A stretch of 64,000 nucleotides of DNA from Pycnopodia helianthoides (lineage: Eukaryota > Echinodermata > Asteroidea > Forcipulatida > Asteriidae): assembly GCA_032158295.1 (NCBI GenBank), contig CM063246.1:22644135-22708134 (forward strand), in the 5' to 3' direction. A model generated the notes under the pieces. The model worked only from the letters and a program-made list of their open reading frames with translations, was not told the origin of the DNA and made no database searches. The position numbers and the translations under genes are program-made. Below, piece by piece: positions 54,201-64,000 of the stretch (the first letter of the stretch is position 1; each line of letters starts with the position of its first letter).

Positions 54201-57015
54201 TCCTAGAACTAATCATTACCGATCGTTGTGAATACTTGAGCATGAATTTACAAATCTGCACGTAAACTCATTATTCCGATACCTAATTTACATTTGATTT
54301 CAATTGGGAAAAAATCCAAAGTTTAAAGGCAAAGGTTTTTGTACAGGAAAACAAAATTCTAGTGTGACCCAATTTATGAAACATGAAACCAACTTCTGCG
54401 ATTACATGTATGTATTACAACAATCTCTTTATCTCTTTACAATTTTTTTTGTATGAAAATGAACTTTAGTCTGTGCATAAAATAGCTTAATAAGTAATTC
54501 AAGGCAAAGTATACCTTGGTTTTTGGAACTGTTCGATTGTTTAAATCCTATATAAATGCAGATATATACAATAAAACTAACCTGTGGAAATATCATTTCA
54601 AAAGGTGGTAGCGTTTTTAAGACATTGCCGAAAATCCATGCAGGAAGAATGTCCGTTTCTGACAAAAAAGGCTTCTCAGATTCAAACTTTTTCTGATGAA
54701 AACTGATATATCTTTCCATAACCACATTACTCCAAAGTAAAATGATTCTCAAAATGCTTTTATTGAAAGTTGCTGTACTTCTAACCAAGTAAGTTTTTAT
54801 TGCCATTCATTTTAAGAGTGATTACCAAACGTATACCTTCCCTTTAAAGAGGGGCTCCAAGGTCAAATTGAGTTTTGTGAGGCACTCATTTTCCAATAGA
54901 TAGAGTGAAAGTGGAGGGAAAAAGTTACGAGGTTAGAGACTTGTAACTTTGTCCCCAGTTTCATAACGACTCTATCGATTGGAAAATGAGTGCATCACAA
55001 AAGTCAATTTGATCTTGGAGCCCCTCTTTAATCACAGCATATTCGATTCATTATTTACGACAGTAATTTCCAATTTCCATATTAAATCTGGGGTTAACAA
55101 TCTCTCTCATTTTCTGTAGTATTAAGAGTTTGACCTGAGCAGTCGCCCCCTCGCAAAAATGTGAGCAAACACAGCGTCAGGGGAGTCAACATTTTGCAAA
55201 GTTAATTTGTGAAGAACTGCAGTAACTACAGTGTTGAATTAAATTTACAAATTTACAAAAGCTTTTTAATCAGGAAACTGCTAGTTCAAAATTACACTTG
55301 CAAACCTGTACTTGCTTGTAATAAATTATCCCTACATGGAAAATGATTATGAAGTTAACAAGCACAGAGATTTTCTCTGCGTTACTGTACAGATACTGTT
55401 TTTCGTTGATTTTTGTTGTTGTCGTCAGTGCTATGGTTTTACCATACGTGGTTTTACACTGTGATCATTTTGCACCAGCTACAATGTACATGTAGGTAAC
55501 GAGTGTACAGTGACCGTGTTCCATTTGGTGGCTACTAAGCTTAGTGGCTACAGCTACGGCTGCTGCATGATGACCTTGTTGACATGAATTGAAGCACAAC
55601 AACACCCTTTGCAACAGCCACAGCCACAGCAGCAGCCACTAATTCAGACACGGTCTATGATGGCAGAAAACAAACAACCTTGGTGGGACCATTTTGACAT
55701 GCTTATTTTATTTTCCACCTTCCTTTTAATTGTATAATTGGTTTGCGGTAACACCATGTGTTTTATTATCTTCTTTGCTGTGTAGATTTTGTTCTTTAGA
55801 GAACTTGTCTTGCTACATGTATTTGTTCTACTACCGCGGAGTAGATTTTCGGAACTCGGGAGACTTCTCAATTCTGAAAAGAACTGTCCTGCTTATTAAC
55901 TACTACCTGGGCGGGAGGTAGGAAATCGGCCTGGACTACTACTTTAGCTTTGTGGATCGGGGGGGACTTCTTGTAATTAACTGCACTGCCGCTGAGTGAG
56001 TTGTTTTGGTCTCAACGTTTCGACTTCCTTTTAATTATCATTACATAACATACTGGTAATGAAACCAAGGATGCCTCACACGTGAACTTAATCACTGTAC
56101 CTCGAAAGCCTGAGGAAACCTGTAAGCAAGGGTGCTTGCTACATGAACCAGAAACACTGGGGTTCACCCCTACTCTTCCATGATAAGTTTTCTGTGTTCT
56201 TTTAAGGGCACTACTAATCCAAGTACATGGGACCTACGGCTTAATAACCCATCTGAAAACAAAGCAATCAATGTGTCAAAGACACAAGTTCCACGACTAG
56301 AACTCGAACCCACACTCTGCTGATCGGGTCAACCCAGAAACCAGAGCTTGAGTTCAAAGCTCTTAACAATTTAATCTTTCCAAAGCACCTGATAAAAAAT
56401 AAATGAGAAACTTGATTGACAAGTTCTTGCACATTCGAAACAGCTTGCAGACTATTCAAAAGTCTGCTTTACAAGTCCAACCGGCAAGAAAAAAGTCAAG
56501 GGAAATCCCTAATGTTACCACCTCATTGTGAGAAGACTTCTGGAGGGCCAAAAATTGATTGAAAAGACATTTTGTGGTCACAAACAACCAAGCTCAAAAG
56601 CTACATGAAGTTACCATAGCAATACCATAGAAATAGGTAGGTCTTCATTACAGAAAAATCCTACCTGTATTCCCTCATCTGATTTCTCCTTTGAGCCACG
56701 CCCAATCAGTCTTGTTACCATGGCGATACCGTCCTCCTGAATGTGTTCACTGGCATTAAGAGTCCTGGCTGCCAGGTCTTGGGACACCTGCTTGACCCTC
56801 AGAGCAAGCTCCACAAAGGGCGTGTCTTGGAAGAGGGTGACAAACGTCTCGGCCAGAAGCGTGCTTGACCGGCATAGCGCGTTCATGGCCATGAGGCAGT
56901 CCTCACTCTGAGTTTTGACGTCCTCCACGTGGGCGTGGTAACTGTTCGGGAAGCTCCGGTGGAAGTGGGAGCGGCTCCGACCGTCCCCCGATCCATCAGA
57001 CTTCATGATTGGCAT
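39232..57015 (-). CDS. Uncharacterised 1,005-residue protein, 12 coding exons
   Basis: Exons, minus strand: 57,015-56,665; 47,580-47,407; 47,190-47,053; 46,657-46,337; 45,525-45,367; 45,144-44,933; 43,275-42,963; 41,610-41,448; 41,280-40,683; 40,501-40,358; 40,182-40,089; 39,582-39,232. All have GT-AG sites, every junction phase fits, and the lengths sum to 3,018. The first five junctions are phase 0. The start is the first ATG after an in-frame TAA at 57,042. Residues 30-220 look helical (CLMAMNALCRSSTLLAETFV; LTANERQLLQDARSHQGQQV). Residues 330-450 form a globular segment (VDIKASNLHGNLQRYAQISS; AFVVEVPTVWILDQCLWGKP). From about 470 it is Ser/Thr/Pro/Gln-rich and probably disordered, ending KLDRKYAYSQY. 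No signal peptide or membrane segment is seen. The helical start recalls an uncharacterised conserved domain (possibly DUF4745; memory only). No function is assigned. Confidence 0.85.
39763..39931. mobile_element. Inverted-repeat element with C/G-run arms, copy 2
   Basis: The left arm (gcccgatttggggtagagggt) and right arm (taccctttgccccatattcgagc) are inverted repeats. The centre is 'cacactattttcctcttgta' and 'cctaaaatcctcaaaagaattcc'. It sits in the intron between the last two coding exons of the 39-57 kb gene. Confidence 0.7.
41690..42330. repeat. AT-rich tract plus hairpin-bearing block in an intron
   Basis: 41,820-42,115 is almost pure A/T-rich (ataaataaataa runs). It is followed by GGTGTTCCGGGCGGAGTGCC continuing CGAACACC (42,122-42,149), an 11-bp stem with one bulge. 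A GC-richer block follows to about 42,290, then another (aaat)n run. The GC block between two A-rich tracts looks like an inserted short element. Its family is unknown. Confidence 0.55.
42690..42870. mobile_element. Decayed GGGCCC-family MITE
   Basis: Shares the 'cttgcttagca', 'tttgcttggaaata' and 'aacagcttgatgaactttgg' blocks with the copies at 8,182 and 25,458. The termini are heavily mutated. Intronic. Confidence 0.5.
44610..44670 (+). repeat. CT-rich microsatellite tract
   Basis: 'cctttctcccccctctctctctctcactctctc' within a pyrimidine-rich intron segment of the 39-57 kb gene. Pyrimidine richness on this strand continues to about 44,860. Confidence 0.75.
46100..46245 (-). mobile_element. 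tRNA-derived SINE (family 2), minus, intronic
   Basis: The minus strand reads GGTGGTCTAGTGGTAAGACA, 'tctgctctggaatggcaaag', then 'ttttttcacaggactctgggaaagtactgagtatacagtgct'. The body is nearly identical to the plus-strand copy at 18,450. The B-box is decayed (gttcaaatcaaac). It lies in the intron between exons at 46,337 and 45,525. Confidence 0.85.
47800..47935 (-). repeat. 'CCATTGCCCCTGG' minisatellite in the first coding intron
   Basis: About seven variable units built from 'gcctccattgcccctggccatt'. Flanking 'ccttggtgccccttgaaatgttcc' recurs, often with a 'gaggcaattgcctcc' neighbour, at 48,215-48,290, 48,620-48,680 and 48,815-48,890. Related pieces lie at 34,190 and (inverted) 53,420-53,480. 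The tandem array has expanded inside one copy of a dispersed repeat. Confidence 0.8.
48047..48196. mobile_element. MITE (GGGGGCCGATTTCACAAAGC ends)
   Basis: 150 bp. The left end 'ggccgatttcacaaagcacttagattcattct' is inverted at the right ('gctcaatcttagctctttgtgtaatcaagccc'). It resembles the GGGCCCAATTTCAT family in design but not in sequence. Intronic. Confidence 0.75.
48900..52317. other. Large intron without further genes
   Basis: Part of the 9.1-kb intron of the minus-strand gene. It has short ORFs only, many 'acatgta' motifs, and a G-run at 51,707. No exon could be supported. Confidence 0.45.
52318..52727. mobile_element. MITE (TTTAAAGGGAAGGTATTGG ends), intronic
   Basis: 410 bp. Left TTTAAAGGGAAGGTATTGGT; right ATTACCAATCCCGTACTTTG then tctttaaa. 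The TIRs are similar but not identical. No ORF. Confidence 0.8.
54498..54848. mobile_element. MITE (AAGGCAAAGTATACCTTGG / CCAAACGTATACCTTCCCTTTAAA)
   Basis: 351 bp. The minus-strand reading contains 'aaaacttacttggtta' and 'gaatctgagaagcct', the interior blocks of the TTTAAAGG family. Its right end overlaps the left end of the palindromic element at 54,844 by the shared TTTAAAG. Intronic. Confidence 0.8.
54844..55031. mobile_element. Near-perfect foldback element
   Basis: 188 bp. The left arm runs TTAAAGAGGGGCTCCAAGGT to 'actcattttccaatagatagag' (about 60 bases). The right arm is its reverse complement to ACCTTGG-like 'gatcttggagcccctctttaa'. The loop is about 65 bases. It directly abuts the previous MITE. 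Confidence 0.9.
55512..55655. mobile_element. Small MITE (GACCGTGTTCCATTTGGTGGC ends)
   Basis: 144 bp. Left GACCGTGTTCCATTTGGTGG is inverted with mismatches at the right (CCACTAATTCAGACACGGTC). The arms continue as 'ggctacagctacggctgctg' and 'caacagccacagccacagcagcagcc'. Intronic. Confidence 0.75.
56105..56370 (-). mobile_element. tRNA-derived SINE (family 3), minus, intronic
   Basis: The minus strand begins GTTAAGAGCTTTGAACTCAA, with 'cagcagagtgtgggttcgagttctagtcgtgg' holding a strong B-box. Body blocks are shared with 27,242-27,480. It lies about 300 bases from the donor of the first coding exon. Confidence 0.75.
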
Positions 57016-57120
57016 TGAGGTCGTATCCAAACAATCCGTTTAGGTAACTCTACTCTCGCGAGTCCCTTACTGTTGCCATCTCCGTTGCTCCGGTCAGCTC
57101 ACATGTTGCAACCGCTCGAT
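57016..57120 (-). promoter_or_regulatory. 5' UTR part of the first coding exon
   Basis: A minus-strand acceptor 'cctgtgtctctcag' at 57,121-57,122 precedes a ~105-base leader containing the in-frame TAA. At least one non-coding exon therefore probably lies upstream, beyond 57.1 kb. I could not identify it. Confidence 0.5.
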
Positions 57121-59481
57121 CTGAGAGACACAGGTGAAAATGTAAATTTTACTGACTGTAAGAGGAACTGTCTTTAAATAGGCTCCTTCATCAAGGCAAG
57201 GATTTACTGGAAGGTTAACTGGACTCAAGAGTTAATCTTCTGGCTCGGTTTTTAAATTGCTTGTTGCAATTGCAAAGTACATGATTAATGCAGTCAGTTG
57301 TTCACAAAGGAGCAATTGTATCTGTCGAGAAAAACTACCGGACAAACATGTTTGCTTGTCAAGAATCTATTTTTAGCTAAAAAATGGCAATCACATTGTG
57401 TGTTATTCTGTCTGTACAGTGACTCAAGTTATCATTCTAGATATAACACAATTACGTATGATGCTCATTGTGCTTGACGTGTACTGCAGCTAGAAATCTC
57501 CAAATACAGTGAAGTTTGATTCAAAGGAGTACAAGAGAAATCCAATGTTTGACTGGCAATACACAAGAGCATTGACAGTATTGGCAAGAACATACTTTAT
57601 CAGGGTGTTCACCTTAACTGTGTGCGCATTTATACTGGTACACGTATTTGTAGAGCAAGGGATCAAAAAGTTCTTACAAAGCGTTGGTTAATAACAATAC
57701 GTTTATAATAATGGGGTTTTCTAAAGCACTTTGTATAGAACTAGTGAAAGATGCTAGGAGCATTTTAGTTAGGGTTTGAATAGTGAATTCCATACGTATT
57801 ACTAACCTCTAGTAACCATTCAAGTCAAAATGACGTTAAATTTAGTTTTCATGAATTTAAGCATTTTGTACTGACGTGCTGTACTTACCTTTTTCTATGA
57901 GAAACTGAAAAGTCAGTCCCACGCCCAAAATGAATTTTCCCTAAAACTATTCAGCATTTCTCTCTGAAAAAACATTCTTTTGAAACCAAAAGTTCCAAAC
58001 ACTACACACAATAAAGGCCAGGGTTTAGCTAAGTACTGTACATTAGGTAAATTTTAACATAATAACACTGGGGCTTGTTAAATTACAGAATAACCATGTT
58101 TCATATAATACAAATATTGAATACCATGTGAGTGCTTTGTCGCAGAATATAATTTAATCACCAGTTGAAATCTGGACTATTCCATTTCATGAGCCCAAGC
58201 CGAGAAAAGCCAGATTTCGTTGAGTATAATCTGCATAGTCTGCGATTAAATGTTTTATACAACTCACACATATAAATAGAGCCTTGTCATTTGAAAATGT
58301 TTAACAATAAACTTGTCAACCCCACACTCTGAAAACTTTGAAAACCTCCTTCTTGTAAAAAAAGATATGCAGTTTTTACTTCTTGAACTTGTACCATGTA
58401 TCTCTTTTAAAAGTTTAAAAAAAAATCTTTATTGTTAATGTTATTCAACGAGTGTAAATTTGTTATAGTAAGACAATCAGACACACTTTACGTACAAAAC
58501 AAAATAGAAAATGTCAGCAATGCTTCGAAACAAAAAAAAAATCAAAAAGATTTTAAGAGTTGAATGACATTACAATTTAAAAAGTTAAACACGACTGAGC
58601 CTTTTGATGACTTTGAAGAGTTTGTGTAAATGTTAAGATTAATGGTCAATGACCAACGTACAGTTTGTACGCCAGTTCCCAAGAGATCTAACTGTACATT
58701 GTACGTCTCCTCAAATGCGACAAAAAGCTTTGAATTTCAGCCAAAACAATCAAGGACTTCCTGTGTTATGTATGCATCGGGCATTGGGCATGTTGGGGAT
58801 CGAAGCAGGTTGGGACAGCCAACTTTTATAGCACTGTTTTCTGCAGGGCATTATTCACTTTACATGATTACATCTCAGCTAACAGGAGAGATGAGAATCA
58901 TAGAGCAAGTTGGGGTGGGTTACTCGAAGTCAACTGGACTTAACCATAGTCGATCAAGATATCACTCGAACTAGCTAGTCCAACTGGATCAACCTACATG
59001 TACATGTACCCCAGAGCACTGTTTCTCTAGTCAACTCGCGAAAGTACGCAACTTTTTCAAGACAGCGTTTATGTGACGGAGAAAGTTTTGTAAACATTTA
59101 GAGTAGTGATTATAACAATAAATAGTAGGTTTTTAATAAAACAATAAAACATGCCAATCACTAAGATAAATATTATTGCACTATATTAATGCAAGTTATT
59201 TTTTTATAGGGCAAAAAAAAATTACTGTTCATTCTGTCATTGCCTTGTTGCCATATTTGAAGAATCAATCAACTAGACGCATTCGTGTGAAACACAGACC
59301 ACGCATGAGTGATTTAAATGGCAAATTGACTAAAGTTTAGCACCCGAACTTGCTCATTGGTAACAAAAGGTCTGAAAGTACAATCCAAATTTTATGAGGT
59401 ATCTTTAAATGAGGGTGTAGTTGTACAAATGTAGCTTCTGGGAACAGTATCCTTAGCATGATTAGCCTATATTATAACTAA
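57121..59481. other. Upstream or intronic DNA of the minus-strand gene
   Basis: No exon or promoter could be singled out. The ORF at 58,630-58,974 lacks recognisable content. Confidence 0.4.
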
Positions 59482-59638
59482 AGCCTGGTTCATACTTCCT
59501 GCGAATGCGAAAGCGAATTTGATGTCACAACTCTGTCCTTGCTGCAAATGTTTCAAGGAAGAGTTTCAAGGGCGCAGCTCAACCTGGCGACTTGTTCGTT
59601 GCGATGTATTCGCATTCGCAGGAAATATGAACCGGGCT
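59482..59638. mobile_element. MITE (AGCCTGGTTCATACTTCCTGCGAATGCGAA)
   Basis: 157 bp. Left GCCTGGTTCATACTTCCTGC then gaatgcgaa; right ttcgcattcgc then AGGAAATATGAACCGGGC. The arms are about 28 bp with two mismatches. The CpG-bearing ends are well kept, suggesting a young copy. Confidence 0.9.
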
Positions 59639-60589
59639 TTACAGGTAGAATTGGCACTGAAGAAAATTTATTGCTACCAATCCATGAAAAATATCTAGAC
59701 ATTTGCATGGACATTTTTCGCTACCTCATGAACAAAACAAAAAATCCTGGCAGACTCTCGGCAGTTTGGCTAACGTTCGGCCCAAATCCTTCCATTTCCT
59801 CTTCTCCTGCTGCACACCGAGGTACTTGTACATCATTTTTTGAAATTGCAAACAAATATACAGCAGTTTGACTGCACAGTCAAGGCATGTGATACACACA
59901 CTCAGAGCTGGCATTTTTACAGAAAGTTCTCTACAGATGAGGTTGAAAATGGTTCTAAAATAGAGATCATATAGTTATCTGTGTTCTTTTTTTAACATCT
60001 TTGTGAAAGTGGTACAATCCAGACAAAAATGGATGAAATTGCTCCCATCCTCGCACCACTTCGGGTCGGTGTTCAAAAATATTTTTCTGTGCCTCTGGGT
60101 GGTATTCATTAATTTTTTATATCAAAACTTTTTGGAACTGCCTGAGTAATCATTTTCCTAATAGTAATACGAAAATTGTCACAATAAACTCTGACTAACA
60201 AAACAAAGACAACAAAGATTTGCATAATAAGCACCGGATTTGTTGTTTATTTTCGAGAAAATACGAGTATGACCAAGAATCGTGAAAAAACCTTGGCTGT
60301 AAGTCATGACCCACAATCTGCCATGGTATACTGGGATCTCGGAACACTCGGATGCCTCACATTGAGCCAAATACAATAAACAATGTTGGCAGCCTGTCTA
60401 TTCTTGTCAGGGGGTGCTCCGAAAGTTGTTCCGGATATTTTAAAATGTCCAGCAGTATTGAAAACTTTGGTACATGTATAATGTGTATGTCGATTTGCCC
60501 AATAGCTCGATCACACTGCGCTATTGCGCCCAACATACACGGTATCCGATGTGAAGTGGACACCGCTGCTTGCCCTGTCTCATGCACAC
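59639..60589. other. Spacer, no gene seen
   Basis: Short ORFs on both strands; nothing recognisable. Confidence 0.4.
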
Positions 60590-60970
60590 CTCGTTCACAA
60601 CAACGCTCATCTTACACAAACTCCACCACTGGCTTCTGATTAAAATACAGATCGCGTATTTATTTAAGATAAATCTCCTCACTTTCCAAGGTGCTCTTCA
60701 TGGACTATCTCCATACTAATTACTATCTGATCTTCTGCATATCCTGCTCGTCCTCTCTGTTATGTTCGCCAATCCTTAATGACGCAAACTATCGTTTCCA
60801 AATTCTATGGTCAAAGAGTCTTCAACTTTATTGCATCTTCATTATGGAATGACTTACCAGGTCATATTCGCCAAGGTGGCTCTGTTCTGATTTTTAAGGG
60901 ACTTTTAAAGACTCACTTGTTTAAATCTACATTTTTGAAACAAAATGCTTCTTATATTTGTTTATAATGT
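60590..60970 (+). pseudogene. Decayed 3' end of a LINE (CR1/L2-type) reverse-transcriptase ORF
   Basis: Starts near 'ccactggcttctgattaaaa' (HWLLIKIQI, from the usual LHWLPV..RI), with frameshifts and stops across 'LLTFQ..LHGL.P'. It then has an open stretch to the stop at 60,965: VSKFYGQRVFNFIASSLWND, LPGHIRQGGSVLIFKGLLKT and HLF. 'YG.R.F...A..LWN.LP..IR....L..FK..LKTHLF' is the conserved tail of CR1/L2-like retrotransposon ORF2 proteins. It is 5'-truncated, as is usual for LINE copies. Confidence 0.8.
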
Positions 60971-62658
60971 TTTGTGTCTGGCATAGAGGCTCCTACATTA
61001 AATAATTTGCACTACATAAATGTCTTGTAAATGTAAGTTGTATTAATATGATTATGACTCTATACATGTGCAAATCTATGAACATTTATATTTTAAATCT
61101 TACCACTTATTATGTGCAAACAACTAACTAACACTTATGAAAGTTTTAATAACACCATCTGGAGAGCAATCACTAACACTAACTTTGTTAACACTCACCG
61201 AATCACCAACACAGATGGATTAACACTACACTGAAGTCTACAGTTGAGTTTAGAACTTAGGTTGGTCTTTTTTATTCACGACTCGGGGAGTCATGCGATT
61301 GTGAGTGAAATTTGAAAGACCAAAAGACTGTCCAAATACAACCATTGGCTTAAACATTTTATAATTCTAATATGTATGAGCTCACGTTGCGTATAAAATT
61401 GTGATGTTTTTATTTCATAAACGTGTATTAAGCAAGATCCAAACAGACATCGTTCATTTCCCCCATGCATAACACACGTTCAGGCAATACTCGCTCACAG
61501 AGTACACAAGACATACCGTAAAAGTGCATACACATCAACCACCCACGCGAGGATTTTTAACTAGCTGAAAAATAAAGAAAATAACTCACTTTATCTGGAC
61601 ATCACATATCTTTGTTAAATCACACAGATCTCTAAATGTCTCCAAATTCAGTTCAAATGTTTAGATCCTGTTGGTACACGTTGATAAAGCCACCATTGAC
61701 GCCCAATTTCGAAGATCCAATTACAATTTTTCGGAAACCGTGTTTCATGTTGTTGACAGAGGTCATGCAATCCAAGCAAGTTGACCTGGAAGTATTCCTC
61801 CTTAACTAATTTGCATAAGTTCGTAACCCTTAATATGGACACAATGCGTGGGCGTCACTCAAGTCGTTCCAAACTTGATTTTAGTGTTCCAAAAGAAAAA
61901 AACGCATAATTTCTTGTTATACATATAGCATACCTATTTTAGATTATATCGTCATCATAATTAAAAGTATACCAGTTGTAGATTGGTGAAAACATTTTGC
62001 AACCAACAGGAAAATCTTACTCATATTTTAAAAGATTAATTAGTGGTTTTTCAGATATCTTTTGTTGAAATAAGCAAAACTAAGAAGACAAATAAACATT
62101 TTCAAGAAACAGTGCCACCAAAATGTGAAGAAAAACCATCATGGAGTCACTTCAATACCTATCCAGATTGTGTTTCTGACATGCAATCTTTGAAAAGCAT
62201 TCGTTAAATTTAAGAGACTTAACAAAAGAGAGAAACACACACAAAAACATTTTTCTTTTCAAACTCTTTAATTGCACTTACATTATTTACAAAATACACA
62301 TGTTGATTAAATCTGATGATCAAACTGAGTTCTGTGTTATAGGCCGCCATCTTGTTTTTATGCATCCAAATCAATGTATTCAAACTGAGGCCAGGAGGGG
62401 AACAAATAGTCAGGACCCTTTTTGGCATAATGGGCACCATTTTCATAGTATAACATACACACAGGGAACATGGCAATGTGACAAATAGAAATACAAGAAA
62501 GACAATCCCTCTGAACTACATAAAGCACCTTCATATGAAGGGAACACAACAGGTTGGGAACAGTACATTTATTATGTTAAAAAGGACCATACACACAAAT
62601 TTTAACCTGTTGAAATCTCCATATTTATCATATTTACTGTGAGAAACTCTCACTAACC
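60971..62658. other. Spacer, no gene seen
   Basis: AT-rich. It may include the 3' UTR of the LINE just upstream. No poly-A tail or simple tail could be placed with confidence. Confidence 0.4.
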
Positions 62659-62979
62659 TTAAAGGCAGTAGATACTATTGGTCATTACTCAAGAAATACA
62701 TTACCATAAGGACTTACTTGGTAAGGAGCACCTGAGAGCTGCCGATAGTATAAAACATTGTGAGAAATGAAAAGAGGTAATTTCTCACTAAAATATTTGA
62801 ATCTGATTTGAAAGCACACAATTCAATGCAACAAGGGTGTGTTTTCTTGTATTATTTTCTTGCAACTTCGATGACCAATCCCAAATTTCCATAGGTTTAT
62901 TTTATGCATGGATGTTGGGATACACCAAGTGAGACTACTGGTCTTTGACAATTACCAAAAGTATATCCTGCCTTCAAAG
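62659..62979. mobile_element. MITE (TTAAAGGCAGTAGATACTATTGG ends)
   Basis: 321 bp. Left TTAAAGGCAGTAGATACTAT then tggtcattactc; right 'caattaccaaaagtatatcctgccttcaaa'. The interior contains 'ggacttacttggtaa', 'aaaacattgtgagaaa' and 'tgaatctga'. This is the copy closest to what I remember as a very common echinoderm repeat with a 'ggcagtggacactattggtaatt' end. Confidence 0.85.
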
Positions 62980-63021
62980 CTCCTGCTTCGTTTGTAACTG
63001 TGACATAGAAACAATGACTGC

Positions 63022-63184
63022 AGTGTGCGTGGTTTGCAGCGAAACTACATCACACTTTCAAACAAGATTGTGTTACAAATCAGTCTGGACCACTTTAAAT
63101 ATTGCAGAGAGAACTTTCCAAGAAAAAAAAATGCAAGCTTCTTGTTCGGAAGTGTGATGTAGTTCTGCTGCAAGCCACGCACAC
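63022..63184. mobile_element. Inverted-repeat element (GTGTGCGTGGTTTGCAGC)
   Basis: 163 bp. Left GTGTGCGTGGTTTGCAGCGA then aactacatcacacttt; right aagtgtgatgtagttct then GCTGCAAGCCACGCACAC. The arms are about 40 bp. A second right-arm-like copy with its flank ('cttcacacaaactggc(t/g)ccaattatta') is at 63,630-63,720, and a more diverged flank is at 16,430. Confidence 0.85.
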
Positions 63185-64000
63185 TTCACACAAACTGGCT
63201 CCAATTATTATCAAAAGCCCAGAGGAAATTTAATGAGCTAGTGGAGCAGGTATAGGAAATATGTGGAGGAAATGGAAATGGCACACCGAGTATAACATGA
63301 TAAAGACATTTGGCTGTAGGGCACTCACAGATTTGTCCTCTGAACAAATCTTGGCAGAATAACAAGCAATTATCACATTTTTCAAAATGTCTGCAAATGC
63401 TTGCTATTCCACAAATAATGTTTTTCAAAGGATAAATCTGGGATGGCCCAATAGCCAAATATCTTTCTTGTGTGTGCCAAATTACATGTATGTATCATCA
63501 AAGGCACAATCCCATCACCTATTTTGCCGCACTATCAAGGCATACACGAGTTCAAAGCAGGCAATTATTTTTTCAAAAAAGTTCTCTCTGCAATAACTAA
63601 AGTGGTCTAGATTGATTTATAACACAATCTTGTTCTGAAGTGTGACGTAACTCCACTGCAAACCCGGCACTCTTCACACAAACTGGCGCCAATTATTACC
63701 GAAAGCCCATAGAAAATTCACTCAGCTATTTTTTCCTTGCGGACTCGAATAAGAAACAAACATGTTCGGACTTGCCTTAACACATGTTTTGCAAAGGGGC
63801 ATGGTCTCACTAGACAAATCAATTTTTGTCGTAAGAAATGTGAAAAGAGTAATTTGGGGGGTTAAGCTACACATGAACATATATCAGCTCAGGAAACAAA
63901 AGTAGAGGAAGTGTTAAGTGTGCAGCAGATGCAGGTACGTGTGTAACATACCGAAAATACCCGAAACTCCTACATTTGTTAAATTAAATAAAACAATTTT
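63185..64000. other. Spacer to window end
   Basis: Apart from the second arm copy of the preceding element at about 63,630-63,720, nothing is supportable. Confidence 0.4.

Noticed and set aside
56611..57030. Start of the minus-strand gene at 57,030
   Set aside because: The codon at 57,030 is TTG and follows an in-frame TAA closely; the first ATG at 57,015 is a better start.
58630..58974. 114-codon ORF upstream of the minus-strand gene
   Set aside because: No motif, no splice support, and overlapping ORFs in other frames.

Overview
This window is eukaryotic, intron-bearing genomic DNA. Its base composition is AT-leaning with C/G homopolymer runs, and it is dense in short inverted-repeat elements and tRNA-derived SINEs. 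Two element types, the TTTAAAGG(C/G)A... and GGGCCCAATTTCATAGAGC... inverted-repeat families, look to me like repeats of echinoderm genomes. Together with a twisted-gastrulation gene, this suggests a marine deuterostome, most likely an echinoderm and perhaps a sea star. The species is an inference; no search was run.

Region 1 (about 1-14,000) is a scrambled array of duplicated exons from a multi-exon gene whose last exons encode a HECT-type ubiquitin-ligase lobe. Copy A runs from about 1.4 to 7.2 kb and ends in an intact-looking HECT C-lobe with the PTASTC catalytic-cysteine motif. The tail of a third copy lies at 9.36-9.5 kb. Copy B (10.7-13.4 kb) keeps several in-frame exons but lacks the C-lobe. 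Within the array lie two fragments of a Merlin/IS1595-like DDE transposase, a GIY-YIG fragment of Penelope type, MITEs, and a 128-bp module triplicated across an exon-intron junction.

Region 2 (14-27.5 kb) is mostly non-coding: two head-to-head tRNA-like SINEs, other SINEs, tandem repeats and MITEs. A CpG-richer stretch at 20.5-20.94 kb ends in a good splice donor and may be a promoter or first exon.

Region 3 (27.9-30.0 kb) is a three-exon twisted gastrulation (twsg1) gene on the plus strand, encoding a secreted BMP/chordin-binding regulator. Exon 2 carries an apparent one-base deletion that breaks the frame.

Region 4 (30-39 kb) is intergenic, with a nested MITE-in-MITE at 34.6-35.2 kb and several other inverted-repeat elements.

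Region 5 (39.0-57.1 kb, minus strand) is one gene that I could assemble fully: 12 coding exons, 3,018 coding bases and 1,005 residues, with every junction canonical and phase-compatible. It has a helical N-terminal half and a Ser/Pro/Gln-rich C-terminal half, and I do not recognise it. Its 9.1-kb first coding intron holds minisatellites, MITEs and a SINE.

Region 6 (57.1-64 kb) is intergenic or upstream DNA with MITEs and the decayed 3' end of a LINE reverse-transcriptase ORF at 60.6-60.97 kb. No rRNA gene, functional tRNA gene, CRISPR array or bacterial-type operon was seen.
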